DNA of 64,000 bases from Kitasatospora viridis (lineage in GTDB: Bacteria > Actinomycetota > Actinomycetes > Streptomycetales > Streptomycetaceae). Location: the NCBI RefSeq assembly GCF_007829815.1, contig NZ_VIWT01000001.1, forward strand, positions 2,441,501 through 2,505,500, in the 5' to 3' direction. How positions within the stretch are numbered: position 1 is the first letter of the stretch; each line of letters begins with the position of its first letter. Shown one piece after another: positions 1 through 10,018 of this stretch. The notes under the pieces were generated by a model. It did no database searches and was not told the DNA's origin. It saw only the letters and a list, made by a program, of their open reading frames with translations. The translations under genes and the position numbers were made by a program.

Positions 1-493
1 CGTCCAGCGAGCCCATCGGCGTCGACTTGGTGATCTTGCCGATCTCCGAGGTCGGCGAGTACTGACCCTTCGTCAATCCGTAGATCCGGTTGTTGAAGAG
101 CAGGATCTTCAGGTTGACGTTGCGCCGCAGCGCGTGGATCAGGTGGTTGCCGCCGATGGAGAGAGCATCACCATCGCCAGTGACGACCCACACCGACAGG
201 TCCCGCCGCGAGGTCGCCAGCCCCGTGGCGATCGCCGGCGCGCGCCCGTGGATCGAGTGCACCCCGTAGGTGTTCATGTAGTACGGGAACCGCGAGGAAC
301 ACCCGATCCCCGAGATGAAGACGGTGTTCTCCCGCCGGATCCCCAGCTCCGGCATGAAGGCCTGGACGGCGTTGAGGATCACGTAGTCCCCACACCCCGG
401 GCACCAGCGCACCTCCTGGTCGGTCTTGAACTCCTTGGCGGTCTGCAGGGCTTCAGCCTTCGGAACAAGAGAAAGGGAACGCAGCTCGCTCAT
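1..493 (-). CDS. korB: 2-oxoacid:ferredoxin oxidoreductase, beta subunit (N-terminal part)
   Basis: This is the N-terminal 164 residues; the gene runs off the left edge. KorB binds thiamine diphosphate and, with KorA, converts 2-oxoglutarate (or a related 2-oxoacid) and CoA to the acyl-CoA, reducing ferredoxin. The ATG at 493 overlaps the korA stop as ATGA, so the two are translationally coupled. Near the N-terminus is CPGCGDY, whose cysteines bind the 4Fe-4S cluster together with the later [18 protein letters not shown] is the ThDP/Mg motif, followed by [13 protein letters not shown]. The order korA-korB and the fused gamma/alpha KorA are usual for actinobacteria. Substrate preference (2-oxoglutarate versus pyruvate) cannot be settled from the sequence. 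Confidence 0.93.
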   Translation of the reverse strand, partial: MSELRSLSLVPKAEALQTAKEFKTDQEVRWCPGCGDYVILNAVQAFMPELGIRRENTVFISGIGCSSRFPYYMNTYGVHSIHGRAPAIATGLATSRRDLSVWVVTGDGDALSIGGNHLIHALRRNVNLKILLFNNRIYGLTKGQYSPTSEIGKITKSTPMGSLD

Positions 494-2439
494 CGGGTCT
501 CTCCGTCCAGGGTGCCGATCGCCGCCCACAGCACGTCCGCCAACTGGGCCGCCTTGAAGGGCAGTCCGCGGACCTGGTTGTAGGATTCGGCGTCCACCAG
601 GTACTTGGCGCGCAGCAGCATCGCCAGCTGGCCCAGGTTCATCTCCGGCACGATCACCTTGTCGTAACCGGCCAGCACGGTACCGAGGTTGGCCGGGAAG
701 GGGTTGAGGTGGCGCAGGTGGGCCTGGGCGACGTGGCCGCCGTCGGCGCGCACCCGGCGCACCGCCGCCGCGATCGGCCCGTAGGTCGAGCCCCAGCCGA
801 CCACCAGCACCTTGGCCTGCCCGTCCGGGTCGTCGACCTCCAGCGGCGGCACGGTGATGCCGTCGATCTTGGCCTGCCGGGTGCGGACCATCAGGTCGTG
901 GTTGGCCGGGTCGTAGGAGATGTTGCCGGTGCCGTCCTGCTTCTCGATGCCGCCGATCCGGTGCTCCAGCCCGGGGGTGCCGGGCACCGCCCACGGGCGG
1001 GCCAAGGTCGCCGCATCGCGCTTGTAGGGCCAGAACGCCCCGTCCTCGGTGTTCGGGCCGGTCGCGAAGTCCGGTTCGATCACCGGCAGTTCGTCCACGG
1101 CCGGGATCCGCCAGGGCTCCGAGCCGTTGGCCAGGTAGCCGTCCGAGAGCAGCATCACCGGGGTCCGGTAGGCGACCGCGATCCGGGCCGCCTCCAGCGC
1201 CGCGTCGAAGCACTCGGCCGGGGTGGCGGGCGCCACGATCGGCACCGGCGCCTCGCCGTTGCGGCCGAACATCGCCTGCAGCAGGTCGGCCTGCTCGGTC
1301 TTGGTGGGCAGCCCGGTGGACGGGCCGCCGCGCTGGATGTCCACCACCAGCAGCGGCAGTTCGAGCGAGACCGCGAGCCCGATGGTCTCCGACTTCAGCG
1401 CCACGCCGGGCCCGGAGGTGGTGGTGATGCCGAGCGCGCCGCCGAAGGCGGCACCGAGCGCCGCGCCGATGCCGGCGATCTCGTCCTCGGCCTGGAAGGT
1501 CCGCACACCGAAGTTCTTGTGCTTGGACAGCTCGTGCAGGATGTCGGAGGCCGGGGTGATCGGGTAGGAGCCGAGGAAGAGCGGCAGCCCGGAGCGCTGG
1601 CCGGCGGCGATCAGGCCGTAGGCGAGCGCCAGGTTGCCGGAGATGTTGCGGTAGGTGCCAGCCGGCAGCTTGGCCGGCGCCACCTCGTAGGAGACCGCGA
1701 AGTCCTCGGTGGTCTCGCCGAAGTTCCAACCGGCCCGGAACGCGGTGATGTTGGCCTCGGCGATGGCCGGCTTCTTGGCGAACTTGGTCCGCAGGAACGA
1801 CTCCGTCCCCTTGGTCGGCCGGTGGTACATCCAGGAGAGCAGGCCGAGCGCGAACATGTTCTTCGCCCGCTCGGCGTCCTTGCGCTGCAGGCCGCTCTCC
1901 TTGAGCGCCTCCAGGGTGAGCGTGGTCAGCGGCACCTTGTGCAGGTGGTAGCCGTCCAGTGAACCGTCGCCCAGCGGATCCGCCGCGTAGCCCACCTTGG
2001 CCAGCGCCCGCTTGGTGAACTCGTCGGTGTCCACGATGATTTCGGCACCGCGCGGCAGGTCCGGCAGGTTGGCCTTGAGGGCCGCCGGGTTCATCGCGAC
2101 CAGCACGTTCGGCGCGTCGCCCGGGGTCAGGATGTCGTGGTCGGCGAAGTGCAACTGGAAGCTGGAGACCCCGGGCAGGGTGCCCTGTGGTGCCCGGATC
2201 TCGGCCGGGAAGTTCGGCAGGGTGGAGAGGTCGTTGCCGAACGATGCCGTCTCCGAGGTGAACCGGTCCCCGGTGAGCTGCATCCCGTCACCCGAGTCCC
2301 CCGCGAACCGGATGATCACCCGATCCACCCGCCGGATCGGCTTGCCGCGTCGTGGTGCGCCCGGACCGGGCCGGCCCTGTGGGCCGTCGGCGCCGTCCGG
2401 GCCACCGCTCGCTGTTACCTGATCGACCTCGCTGGTCAC
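490..2439 (-). CDS. korA: 2-oxoacid:ferredoxin oxidoreductase, alpha subunit (gamma-alpha fusion)
   Basis: This 649-residue protein is the fused gamma/alpha subunit that partners KorB in an ATP-independent, ferredoxin-linked step of the TCA cycle, parallel to 2-oxoglutarate dehydrogenase. The gamma domain comes first ([16 protein letters not shown] near residue 42). The pyrimidine-binding domain follows, with [24 protein letters not shown] and TTTSGPG, and then the C-terminal domain II. The first ~35 residues are Gly/Pro-rich and low-complexity. The start is GTG at 2439, with GGGAGG upstream. Its stop overlaps korB. The length is typical for the actinobacterial fused form. Confidence 0.94.
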   Translation of the reverse strand: MTSEVDQVTASGGPDGADGPQGRPGPGAPRRGKPIRRVDRVIIRFAGDSGDGMQLTGDRFTSETASFGNDLSTLPNFPAEIRAPQGTLPGVSSFQLHFADHDILTPGDAPNVLVAMNPAALKANLPDLPRGAEIIVDTDEFTKRALAKVGYAADPLGDGSLDGYHLHKVPLTTLTLEALKESGLQRKDAERAKNMFALGLLSWMYHRPTKGTESFLRTKFAKKPAIAEANITAFRAGWNFGETTEDFAVSYEVAPAKLPAGTYRNISGNLALAYGLIAAGQRSGLPLFLGSYPITPASDILHELSKHKNFGVRTFQAEDEIAGIGAALGAAFGGALGITTTSGPGVALKSETIGLAVSLELPLLVVDIQRGGPSTGLPTKTEQADLLQAMFGRNGEAPVPIVAPATPAECFDAALEAARIAVAYRTPVMLLSDGYLANGSEPWRIPAVDELPVIEPDFATGPNTEDGAFWPYKRDAATLARPWAVPGTPGLEHRIGGIEKQDGTGNISYDPANHDLMVRTRQAKIDGITVPPLEVDDPDGQAKVLVVGWGSTYGPIAAAVRRVRADGGHVAQAHLRHLNPFPANLGTVLAGYDKVIVPEMNLGQLAMLLRAKYLVDAESYNQVRGLPFKAAQLADVLWAAIGTLDGETR

Positions 2440-2624
2440 TGCCGCGGACCTCCCTCAGGGGTACCAGCCGCGGGCGTGGGCCGTGTGCCCCGTCCGCCTG
2501 GTGCACCAATCGCATCCTATGCGGGCCGAGTTCCGCTCACGGGTAACTGCAGCAATCGGATGCCCACTGCCGTCACCGAGGCATCGCTGGCCACCCCGGG
2601 CCACCGCGGCGGCGGCCCGGCGGA

Positions 2625-3287
2625 TCAGGAGTTGAGGTAGGTGAGAACCGCGAGCACCCGGCGGTGGTCCTGCTGGCTCTGCCCGAGGCCCAGCTTCTGG
2701 AAGATGTTGGAGACGTGCTTCTCCACCGCGCCGTCCGAGACCACCAGCTGCTTGGCGATCGCGGCGTTGGTCCGGCCCTCTGCCATCAGGCCGAGCACCT
2801 CGCGCTCGCGCGGGGTCAGGCCGGTCAGCACGTCACCCTTGCGGCTGCGGCTGAGCAACTGCTGCACCACCTCGGGGTCCAGCGCGGTGCCGCCCTCGGC
2901 GACCCGCTTCACCGCGTCGACGAACTCGCGGACCTCGGCGACCCGGTCCTTCAGCAGGTAGCCGACGCCCCGGGTGGAGCCGGCCAGCAGCTCACCGGCG
3001 TACTGCTCCTCGACGTACTGGGAGAGCACCAGCACCCCCAGCCCGGGGTACAGCCCGCGCAGCGTGACGCAGGCCCGCACGCCCTCGTCGGTGAACGTGG
3101 GGGGCATCCGCACGTCGGCCACCACCACGTCGGGCAGCCCGTCGCCCGCCGCCAGGTCGTCGATCGTCTTCAGCAGGGCCACGGCGTCGCTCACCCCGGC
3201 CACCACCTCCAGGCCGCGGTCGGTGAGCAGCCGGGTCAGGCCCTCCCGGAGCAGGACCGAATCCTCGGCGATGACGACGCGCAGCAT
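2625..3287 (-). CDS. NarL/FixJ-type response regulator
   Basis: This 220-residue two-component regulator has a receiver domain at residues 1-120 and a LuxR-type HTH at ~150-215. The acidic pocket is AEDS near residue 8. The phosphoacceptor is Asp58 in VVVADVRMPP, and Lys in LLKDR completes the switch site. The DNA-binding domain carries LTPREREVLGLMAEGRTNAAIA and a recognition helix in SDGAVEKHVSNIFQKLG. I chose ATG 3287 (MLRVV) over an in-frame TTG two codons upstream because receiver domains normally begin this way. No histidine kinase is adjacent, so it is an orphan in this window. It lies 185 bp upstream of korA on the same strand, and control of korAB is possible but unproven. Confidence 0.9.
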   Translation of the reverse strand: MLRVVIAEDSVLLREGLTRLLTDRGLEVVAGVSDAVALLKTIDDLAAGDGLPDVVVADVRMPPTFTDEGVRACVTLRGLYPGLGVLVLSQYVEEQYAGELLAGSTRGVGYLLKDRVAEVREFVDAVKRVAEGGTALDPEVVQQLLSRSRKGDVLTGLTPREREVLGLMAEGRTNAAIAKQLVVSDGAVEKHVSNIFQKLGLGQSQQDHRRVLAVLTYLNS

Positions 3288-3329
3288 GCCCAAACCCCCA
3301 GTGAGACGGCCCCGGACAGACCGTGCTGG

Positions 3330-4340
3330 TCACATCGTACGGATGGCCACCGCGTCGCAGAGCCCTTGCAGGGCCGCCTTGGCCGGGCAGTCCGGCAGCG
3401 GGGCGAGCAGCGCGCGGGCCTCCTCCGCGTACCGCAGGGTCTCCCGGCGGGCGTGCTCCAGCGCGGGGTGACGGCGCAGCAGGCGCAGCGCCTCGGCGTG
3501 CCGCTGATCGTCCGTCAGGTCCTGCTGGAGCAGCTCGCGCAGCCGCAGGTCGGCCGGGTCGCTCTCGTCCGCGGGCATCGAGCGCAGCAGCAGCACCGGC
3601 AGGGTGGGCACGCCCTCGCGCAGGTCGGTGCCGGGGGTCTTGCCGGACTCGTGGCCGTCGCTGGCGATGTCCAGCACGTCGTCGGCGAGCTGGAAGGCCA
3701 GGCCCATCTTCTCGCCGTACTCGGTGAGGATGTCCACCATCCACGGCTCGGCCCCGGCCATCTGCGCGCCGAACCGGCCGGAGACGGCCATCAGCGCGCC
3801 GGTCTTGCCGGCCAGCACGTCCAGGTAGTGGCTGAGCGGGTCGCCGCCGGGCTGCGGGCCGGCGGTCTCCAGGATCTGGCCGGTGACCAGCCGTTCGAAG
3901 GCGTCGGCCTGGGTGCGCACCGCCTCCGGGCCGAGGTCGGCCAGCACCTTGGAGGCCCGCGAGAAGAGGAAGTCGCCGGTCAGGATGGCCACCGAGTTGT
4001 CCCAGCGGGCGTTCGCGCTGGGGGCGCCGCGGCGCACCGGGGCCTCGTCCATCACGTCGTCGTGGTACAGGGTGGCGAGGTGGGTCAGCTCGACGACCAC
4101 GGCGGCGGGCACCACGCCGGGCGCGGTCGGGTCGCCGAACTGGGCGGCGAGCATCACCAGCAGCGGGCGGAAGCGCTTGCCGCCGGCCTCGATGAGGTGG
4201 CTCGCGGTGACGGTGATGAACGGGATGTCGCTCTTGACGGCCTCGGTGAGTGCGGTCTCGACCGCCTGCAGCCCGGCCTGGACGTCACGGGTCAGATCGC
4301 GGTCCTGCACGCTGAGCCCGAAGGGTCCTACGACGGTCAC
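3330..4340 (-). CDS. Long-chain polyprenyl diphosphate synthase
   Basis: This 336-residue trans-isoprenyl synthase very probably makes the menaquinone side-chain precursor. GGKRFRP (residues ~53-59) binds IPP. The first aspartate-rich motif is DDVMD (94-98), and the second is DDVLD near residue 228. The residues before the first motif are small, consistent with a long-chain product, but chain length is not certain. An in-frame ATG lies 20 codons upstream. I prefer GTG 4340 because AGGAG sits 8 bases before it and the protein then starts VTVVGPFGLSV, as I recall for the Streptomyces orthologue. It lies just downstream of nuoN, among other menaquinone genes. Confidence 0.9.
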   Translation of the reverse strand: MTVVGPFGLSVQDRDLTRDVQAGLQAVETALTEAVKSDIPFITVTASHLIEAGGKRFRPLLVMLAAQFGDPTAPGVVPAAVVVELTHLATLYHDDVMDEAPVRRGAPSANARWDNSVAILTGDFLFSRASKVLADLGPEAVRTQADAFERLVTGQILETAGPQPGGDPLSHYLDVLAGKTGALMAVSGRFGAQMAGAEPWMVDILTEYGEKMGLAFQLADDVLDIASDGHESGKTPGTDLREGVPTLPVLLLRSMPADESDPADLRLRELLQQDLTDDQRHAEALRLLRRHPALEHARRETLRYAEEARALLAPLPDCPAKAALQGLCDAVAIRTM

Positions 4341-4467
4341 GAAGACCACTCCTGTCGCCGGTCGATCATGCGGTCCGGTCCCTGTTGCGGCCGCTGCCAT
4401 CCCCAGCAGCGTATCGGGTCACGAGTGGATCACTGTACGGGCGTGCTGGTCGGAGGCCGAAGAAGCC

Positions 4468-4500
4468 GCCGGGCCCGGGGAACGCCGCCCCGGACCCGGC
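4468..4500 (-). terminator. Hairpin ending the nuo operon
   Basis: Arms 4468-4480 and 4488-4500 form a 13-bp GC stem with one C-A mismatch and a 7-nt loop. The hairpin lies 14 bp past the nuoN stop. There is no strong T-run, as is common in Streptomyces. It probably separates nuo from the prenyl synthase gene. Confidence 0.6.
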
Positions 4501-4513
4501 CCTCCCGACCGGT

Positions 4514-6160
4514 TCAGCGGGTGAACATCGCCGCCTTGGAGGCGAGGTCCAGGAAGTACTGCGGCGCGAGGCCGAGCACCAGGGTCGCCGCCACGGCGAC
4601 CGAGATCACGGTGGCCGTCGCGGTGCTCGGGATCACCACGGCCGGACCGTTCTGCTGCGGCTCGGAGAAGAACATCAGCACGATCACCCGGATGTAGAAG
4701 AACGCGGCCACCGCCGAGGTCAGCACACCGACGATGACCAGCGGGGTCGCCCCGCCCGCCGCCGCGGCCTGGAAGACCGCGAACTTACCCGTGAAGCCCG
4801 CGGTGAGCGGGATCCCGGCGAAGGAGAGCAGGAAGAGCGCGAACACCGCGGCCAGCAGCGGCGAGCGCCGCCCCAGGCCGGCCCAGCTGGACAGGTGGGT
4901 GGCCTCGCCCTTCGAGTCGCGCACCAGGGTGACCGCGGCGAACGCGCCCAGCGTCACCAGGGCGTAGGCGAGCAGGTAGAAGAGGACGGCGCCCAGGCCC
5001 TGCCGGTTGGTGGCGATCACCCCGGTCAGGATGAACCCGGCGTGCGCGATCGAGGAGTAGGCGAGCAGCCGCTTCACGTCCTGCTGGGTGACCGCCAGCA
5101 CCGCGCCGGCCACCATGGTCAGGATCGCCACGCCCCACATCACCGGCCGCCAGTCCCAGCGCAGGCCGGGGAAGGCCACGTAGAAGATCCGCAGCAGCGC
5201 GCCGAACGCGGCCACCTTGGTGGCGGCGGCCATGAAGCCGGTCACCGGGGTCGGGGCGCCCTGGTAGACGTCCGGGGTCCAGGCGTGGAACGGCACCGCG
5301 CCGACCTTGAAGAGCAGGCCGACCGCGAGCATCGCCAGGCCGATCAGCAGCAGCGCGTCGTTCTGGGTGGTGACGGCCAGCGCCGGGGTGGCCGGGGCGG
5401 TGCCGGAGACCACGTCGGCGATGTCCGGGAGCCGGAAGCTGCCGGCGTAGCCGTAGAGCAGCGCGCTGCCGAAGAGGAAGAAGGCCGAGGAGAACGAGCC
5501 CAGCAGGAAGTACTTGACCGCCGCCTCCTGGGAGAGCAGCCGGCGGCGCCGGGCCAGCGCGCAGAGCAGGTAGAGCGGGAGGGAGAAGACCTCCAGCGCC
5601 ACGAACATGGTGAGCAGGTCGTTGGCGGCCGGGAAGAGCAGCATGCCGCCGACCGCGAACAGGGTGATCGGGTAGACCTCGGTGCTGGCGAAGCCGGCCC
5701 GGGTGGCCTGCCGCTCCTGCTCGCCGCCGGGGGTGGCGGCGGCCTGCGGGGCGAACGCGTCCTGCGGCACGCCCTCCACCCGCGGGTCGAGCGCGCGCTC
5801 GGCGTAGAGCAGCACCGACAGCACCGCGGCCAGCAGGATCACGCCCTGGAGGAAGAGCGCGGGGCCGTCCAGCGCCACCGAGCCCATCGCCAGCAGCCCG
5901 CTCTTGGTGGTGCCGTAGCCCTCGGTGGCGAGCACCAGGACGGCGGCGAAGGCGCCGCCGAGCCCGAGCAGGGCCACCAGCAGCTGGATCCGGTAGCGCA
6001 GCCGGCGGGGCACGAAGGCCTCCACCAGGATGCCGGCGACCGCCGCGCCGAAGACCACCAGCATCGGGGAGAGCTGGCCGTACTCGATCTGCGGCGCCGG
6101 GATGCTCGGGGTGTTGCCGCCGCCGGCGGCGAGGTTCCACAGGCTGTGGACGGAACTCAC
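4514..6160 (-). CDS. nuoN: NADH-quinone oxidoreductase subunit N
   Basis: This 548-residue antiporter-like membrane subunit of complex I has about 14 membrane segments and forms one of the proton channels. The conserved TM5 glutamate is in MFVALEVFSLPLYLL. Channel-helix lysines are in the LLFKVGAVPFHAWTPDVYQGAP region and in QQDVKRLLAYSSIAHAGF. The GTG start overlaps the nuoM stop (GTGA). A hydrophilic insert around residue 140 (PQAAATPGGEQERQ) is longer than in E. coli NuoN. It is the last gene of the operon. Confidence 0.97.
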   Translation of the reverse strand: MSSVHSLWNLAAGGGNTPSIPAPQIEYGQLSPMLVVFGAAVAGILVEAFVPRRLRYRIQLLVALLGLGGAFAAVLVLATEGYGTTKSGLLAMGSVALDGPALFLQGVILLAAVLSVLLYAERALDPRVEGVPQDAFAPQAAATPGGEQERQATRAGFASTEVYPITLFAVGGMLLFPAANDLLTMFVALEVFSLPLYLLCALARRRRLLSQEAAVKYFLLGSFSSAFFLFGSALLYGYAGSFRLPDIADVVSGTAPATPALAVTTQNDALLLIGLAMLAVGLLFKVGAVPFHAWTPDVYQGAPTPVTGFMAAATKVAAFGALLRIFYVAFPGLRWDWRPVMWGVAILTMVAGAVLAVTQQDVKRLLAYSSIAHAGFILTGVIATNRQGLGAVLFYLLAYALVTLGAFAAVTLVRDSKGEATHLSSWAGLGRRSPLLAAVFALFLLSFAGIPLTAGFTGKFAVFQAAAAGGATPLVIVGVLTSAVAAFFYIRVIVLMFFSEPQQNGPAVVIPSTATATVISVAVAATLVLGLAPQYFLDLASKAAMFTR

Positions 6161-7773
6161 TTGGTCTCACCTCCTGCGGTGACCGCCACCGGGTGGGCCG
6201 GGGCGGGGTCGGTCCGGTGGACCTGGGAGAGGGTGTCGGCGACCGTCGGGTTCACCAGGTCGGTGAGCGGCTTGGGGTAGACGCCCAGCGCGATGGTCAG
6301 CGCGATCAGCGGCGCGGCGACCAGCAGTTCACGGGCCTTCAGGTCGGCCATGCCGCTCACCGCGGGCTTCACCGGGCCGGTCATGGTGCGCTGGTAGAGC
6401 ACCAGCACGTAGAGCGCGGCCAGCACGATGCCCACCGTGGCGATGATGCCGAGCACCGGGTACCGGGTGAAGGTGCCGACCAGCACCAGGAACTCGCTGA
6501 CGAACGGCGCGAGCCCCGGCAGCGACAGCGTGGCCAGGCCGCCGATCAGGAAGGTGCCGGCCAGCACCGGGGCGACCTTCTGCACCCCGCCGAAGTCGGC
6601 GATCAGCCGGGAGCCGCGGCGCGAGATCAGGAACCCGGCGATCAGCATCAGCAGCGCGGTGGAGATGCCGTGGTTGACCATGTAGAGCGTGGCACCGCTC
6701 TGGCCCTGGCTGGTCATCGCGAAGATGCCCATGATGATGAAGCCGAAGTGCGAGATCGAGGCGTAGGCGACCAGCCGCTTGATGTCCTTCTGACCCACCG
6801 CCAGCAGCGCGCCGTAGATGATCCCGACCACCGCGAGCACCAGGATCGCCGGGGCGAAGAACTTCGAGGCGTTCGGGAAGAGCCCGAGGCAGAACCGCAG
6901 CATCGCGAAGGTGCCGACCTTGTCGACCACCGCCGTGATCAGCACGGCCGTTCCGGCGGTGGACTCCCCCATCGCGTTCGGCAGCCAGGTGTGCAGCGGC
7001 CAGAGCGGGGCCTTCACCGCGAAGGCGAAGAAGAAGCCGAGGAAGAGCGCCCGCTCCGCGGTCGGGTCGATCACCAGCTTGCCGTCGGCGATCGCCGAGG
7101 TGAGGGTCTGCAGGTCGAAGGTGGCGAGGTTCTGGTTCTGCGCGATGACGTAGAGCCCGATCACCGCGGCGAGCATCACCAGGCCGCCGAGCAGGTTGTA
7201 GAGCAGGAACTTGACGGCGGCGTAGGAGCGCTGCCGGGCCTGCTCGGGCCCGCCGGCCCTGTCGCCGAAGCCGCCGATCAGGAAGTACATCGGGATCAGC
7301 ATGGCTTCGAAGAAGACGTAGAACAGGAAGACGTCGGTGGCCAGGAAGGAGACGATCACCATCGCCTCGACGGCGAGGATCAGCGCGAAGTAGCCCTGGG
7401 TCCTGCGACGGTTCTCGAAGGTGCCTTCCGGCGCGGGGGCCGGGTCGGCGTCGTGCCAGGCGGCCAGCATCACCAGCGGCACCAGCACCGCGGTGAGCAG
7501 CACCAGCACGGTGCCGATCCCGTCCGCGCCGAACGAGAAGCTGATCCCGAAGGCCCGGATCCAGCTGTAGTGCTCGGTCAGCTGGTAGCGCGGGCCGCCG
7601 GACTTGAAGCTCGCCGCGATGGCGGCGGCCAGCCCGAGGGTGGCCACCGAGAAGGCCAGCGCGACGGCTTTGGTGGTGCGCCGCCGGGCCTCACTGGTCC
7701 CGGCCGGCAGCGCGGCGGTGACGATCGCCCCGGCGGCCGGGACGGCGCAGGCGGTGGTGAGCAGGACGCTCAT
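6157..7773 (-). CDS. nuoM: NADH-quinone oxidoreductase subunit M
   Basis: This 538-residue antiporter-like proton-pumping subunit of complex I spans the membrane about 14 times. The key TM5 glutamate lies in FYVFFEAMLIPMYFLIGG. The channel lysine/histidine region is AVKAPLWPLHTWLPNAMGE, and GQKDIKRLVAYASISHFGF is the second conserved lysine helix. A short charged loop follows TM3 (DADPAPAPEGTFENRRR). The ATG start lies 40 bp downstream of the nuoL stop. Confidence 0.97.
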   Translation of the reverse strand: MSVLLTTACAVPAAGAIVTAALPAGTSEARRRTTKAVALAFSVATLGLAAAIAASFKSGGPRYQLTEHYSWIRAFGISFSFGADGIGTVLVLLTAVLVPLVMLAAWHDADPAPAPEGTFENRRRTQGYFALILAVEAMVIVSFLATDVFLFYVFFEAMLIPMYFLIGGFGDRAGGPEQARQRSYAAVKFLLYNLLGGLVMLAAVIGLYVIAQNQNLATFDLQTLTSAIADGKLVIDPTAERALFLGFFFAFAVKAPLWPLHTWLPNAMGESTAGTAVLITAVVDKVGTFAMLRFCLGLFPNASKFFAPAILVLAVVGIIYGALLAVGQKDIKRLVAYASISHFGFIIMGIFAMTSQGQSGATLYMVNHGISTALLMLIAGFLISRRGSRLIADFGGVQKVAPVLAGTFLIGGLATLSLPGLAPFVSEFLVLVGTFTRYPVLGIIATVGIVLAALYVLVLYQRTMTGPVKPAVSGMADLKARELLVAAPLIALTIALGVYPKPLTDLVNPTVADTLSQVHRTDPAPAHPVAVTAGGETK

Positions 7774-7813
7774 GCCGCCACCCCCTGACGCCCAGTCAGA
7801 TCAGTCAGATTCC

Positions 7814-9709
7814 TCATACCGACCTCATCAGGAGAGTGGTGGCGACCAGCACCAGCGTGCCGCCGAACATGGAGAGCGCGTAGGAGCGGACGTAGCCGTT
7901 CTGCACCCGGCGCACCCGGCTGGAGATGCCGCCGATGGTCGCGGCCAGCCCGTTGACCACGCCGTCCAGGCCCTTGCTGTCGAAGTAGACCAGCGCGGCG
8001 GTGAGCGCCGAGCCGGGCCGGACCAGCACCGCGTGGTTGATGTCGTCCTGCAGCAGGTCGCGCCGGGCGGCCCGGGTGAGCGCGGAGCCCACCGGCGGGG
8101 CGACCGGCACCGGGCTGCGCCCGTAGACCAGGTAGGCGAGGCCGACGCCGGCCAGCATGCAGACCATGGTGATCACGGTGATCGCGATCGACGGCAGCGG
8201 CGAGTTGCCCTCGCTGTGCCCGGTGACCGGCGCCAGCCACTTCACGAAGGCGTCGTTCACGCTGAACAGTCCGCCGGCCAGCACCGAGCCGAAGGCCAGC
8301 ACGATCATCGGCAGGGTCATGGTCTTCGGCGACTCGTGCGGGTGCGGCAGTTCGCCCCGCTCGTCCGGCTGCCAGCGCTTCTCGCCGAAGAAGGTCATCA
8401 GCATCACCCGGGTCATGTAGAACGCGGTGACCGCCGCGCCGACCAGGGTGACCGCGCCGAGGATCCAGCCCTCGGTGCCGCCCTTGGCGAACGCCGCCTC
8501 GATGATCTTGTCCTTGGAGAAGAAGCCGGACAGGCCGGGGAAGCCGATGATCGCCAGGTAGCCGAGGCCGAAGGTGACGAAGGTGACCGGCAGGTACTTG
8601 CGCAGCCCGCCGTAGTGCCGCATGTCGACCTCGTCGTTCATGCCGTGCATGACCGAGCCGGCGCCGAGGAACAGGCCGGCCTTGAAGAAGCCGTGGGTCA
8701 CCAGGTGCATGATCGCGAAGACGTAGCCGATCGGGCCGAGCCCGGCGGCCAGGATCATGTAGCCGATCTGCGACATGGTCGAGCCGGCCAGCGCCTTCTT
8801 GATGTCGTCCTTGGCGCACCCGACGATCGCACCGTAGAGCAGGGTGACCGCGCCGACGCAGACCACGGCGAGCCGGGCGTCCGGGGCCAGGTCGAAGATC
8901 GCGTGTGAGCGGGTGATCAGGTAGACGCCGGCGGTCACCATGGTGGCCGCGTGGATCAGCGCGGAGACCGGGGTCGGGCCCTCCATCGCGTCGCCGAGCC
9001 AGCTCTGCAGCGGCACCTGGGCCGACTTGCCGCAGGCCGCCAGCAGCAGCATCAGGCCGATCGCGGTCAGCTTGCCCTCGCTCGCCTGGTGGGCGTTGGC
9101 GAAGACCCCGCTGAACGAGAAGTCCCCGAACTGGGTGAACATCAGCATGATCGCGATGGACAGCCCGACGTCGCCGACCCGGTTGACGATGAACGCCTTC
9201 TTGGCCGCGGTGGCCGCGCTCGGCTTGTGCTGCCAGAACCCGATCAGCAGGTACGAGGCGAGCCCGACCCCCTCCCAACCGACGTACAGCAGGAGGTAGT
9301 TGTCGGCCAGCACGAGCAGCAGCATGGCGGCCAGGAAGAGGTTCAGGTAGCCGAAGAACCGCCGCCGGCGCTCGTCGTGGGCCATGTAGCCCACCGAGTA
9401 GAGGTGGATCAGCGTGCCGACCCCGGTGATCAGCAGCACGAAGGTCATCGACAGCTGATCCAGCTGGAAGGCCGCGTCGGCCTTGAAGCCGGCCACCGGG
9501 ATCCAGCTGAACAGCTTGACGTGGACGGCCCGTTGGTCCGCCGAGCGGCCCAGCATCTGGCTGAACAGGACCAGGCCGAAGACGAAGGAGAGCGCGGCCG
9601 CCAGGGTGCCGAGCCAGTGCCCGAACCGGTCCAGCGCCCGGCCCCCGAGCAGCAGCAGGGCAGCACCGGCCAGCGGCGCTGCGACGAGCAGCGGGATGAG
9701 AGTGTTCAC
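7814..9709 (-). CDS. nuoL: NADH-quinone oxidoreductase subunit L
   Basis: This 631-residue distal pump subunit of complex I also provides the long lateral helix that ties the membrane arm together. The conserved glutamate is in [20 protein letters not shown]. The channel lysine/histidine region is [21 protein letters not shown], and the [12 protein letters not shown] helix follows. C-terminal residues ~540-631 form the lateral helix and last TM. The GTG start is 9 bp from the nuoK stop. Length and motifs are normal for the family. Confidence 0.97.
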   Translation of the reverse strand: MNTLIPLLVAAPLAGAALLLLGGRALDRFGHWLGTLAAALSFVFGLVLFSQMLGRSADQRAVHVKLFSWIPVAGFKADAAFQLDQLSMTFVLLITGVGTLIHLYSVGYMAHDERRRRFFGYLNLFLAAMLLLVLADNYLLLYVGWEGVGLASYLLIGFWQHKPSAATAAKKAFIVNRVGDVGLSIAIMLMFTQFGDFSFSGVFANAHQASEGKLTAIGLMLLLAACGKSAQVPLQSWLGDAMEGPTPVSALIHAATMVTAGVYLITRSHAIFDLAPDARLAVVCVGAVTLLYGAIVGCAKDDIKKALAGSTMSQIGYMILAAGLGPIGYVFAIMHLVTHGFFKAGLFLGAGSVMHGMNDEVDMRHYGGLRKYLPVTFVTFGLGYLAIIGFPGLSGFFSKDKIIEAAFAKGGTEGWILGAVTLVGAAVTAFYMTRVMLMTFFGEKRWQPDERGELPHPHESPKTMTLPMIVLAFGSVLAGGLFSVNDAFVKWLAPVTGHSEGNSPLPSIAITVITMVCMLAGVGLAYLVYGRSPVPVAPPVGSALTRAARRDLLQDDINHAVLVRPGSALTAALVYFDSKGLDGVVNGLAATIGGISSRVRRVQNGYVRSYALSMFGGTLVLVATTLLMRSV

Positions 9710-9718
9710 TTCGGTCCC

Positions 9719-10018
9719 CTACAGCTTCATCAGGTTGCTGTCGTCGACCGAAGCCGAATGCCTGGTACGGAAGATGGAGACGATGATGGCCAGGCCCACG
9801 ACGACCTCGGCCGCCGCGACCACCATGGTGAAGAAGGCCATGATCTGGCCGTCCAGGTTGCCGTGCAGCCGGGAGAAGGTGACCAGCGCGAGGTTGGAGG
9901 CGTTGAGCATCAGCTCCACGCACATGAAGAGCACGATGGCGTTGCGCCGGATCAGCACCCCCGCGGCCCCGATGGTGAACAACAGGGCTGCGAGGTACAG
10001 GTAGTTGACCGGATTCAC
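9719..10018 (-). CDS. nuoK: NADH-quinone oxidoreductase subunit K
   Basis: This 99-residue, three-helix membrane subunit (Mrp MnhC-like) is part of the proton path between the quinone site and the pumps. The two conserved membrane glutamates are in [15 protein letters not shown] and [12 protein letters not shown]. The start is GTG 10018 ([11 protein letters not shown]), which overlaps the nuoJ stop as GTGA. A longer in-frame ORF upstream is just nuoJ read in another frame. The C-terminal tail is short and Ser/Asp-rich. Confidence 0.96.
   Translation of the reverse strand: MNPVNYLYLAALLFTIGAAGVLIRRNAIVLFMCVELMLNASNLALVTFSRLHGNLDGQIMAFFTMVVAAAEVVVGLAIIVSIFRTRHSASVDDSNLMKL

Noticed and set aside
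709..1962. Long plus-strand ORF opposite korA
   Set aside because: It is a shadow of korA. The composition is Arg/Gly/His-rich with no motif, as expected for an antisense frame in GC-rich DNA.
4385..6280. 631-codon plus-strand ORF opposite nuoN
   Set aside because: His/Gln/Arg-rich antisense frame with no domain. nuoN on the other strand is certain.
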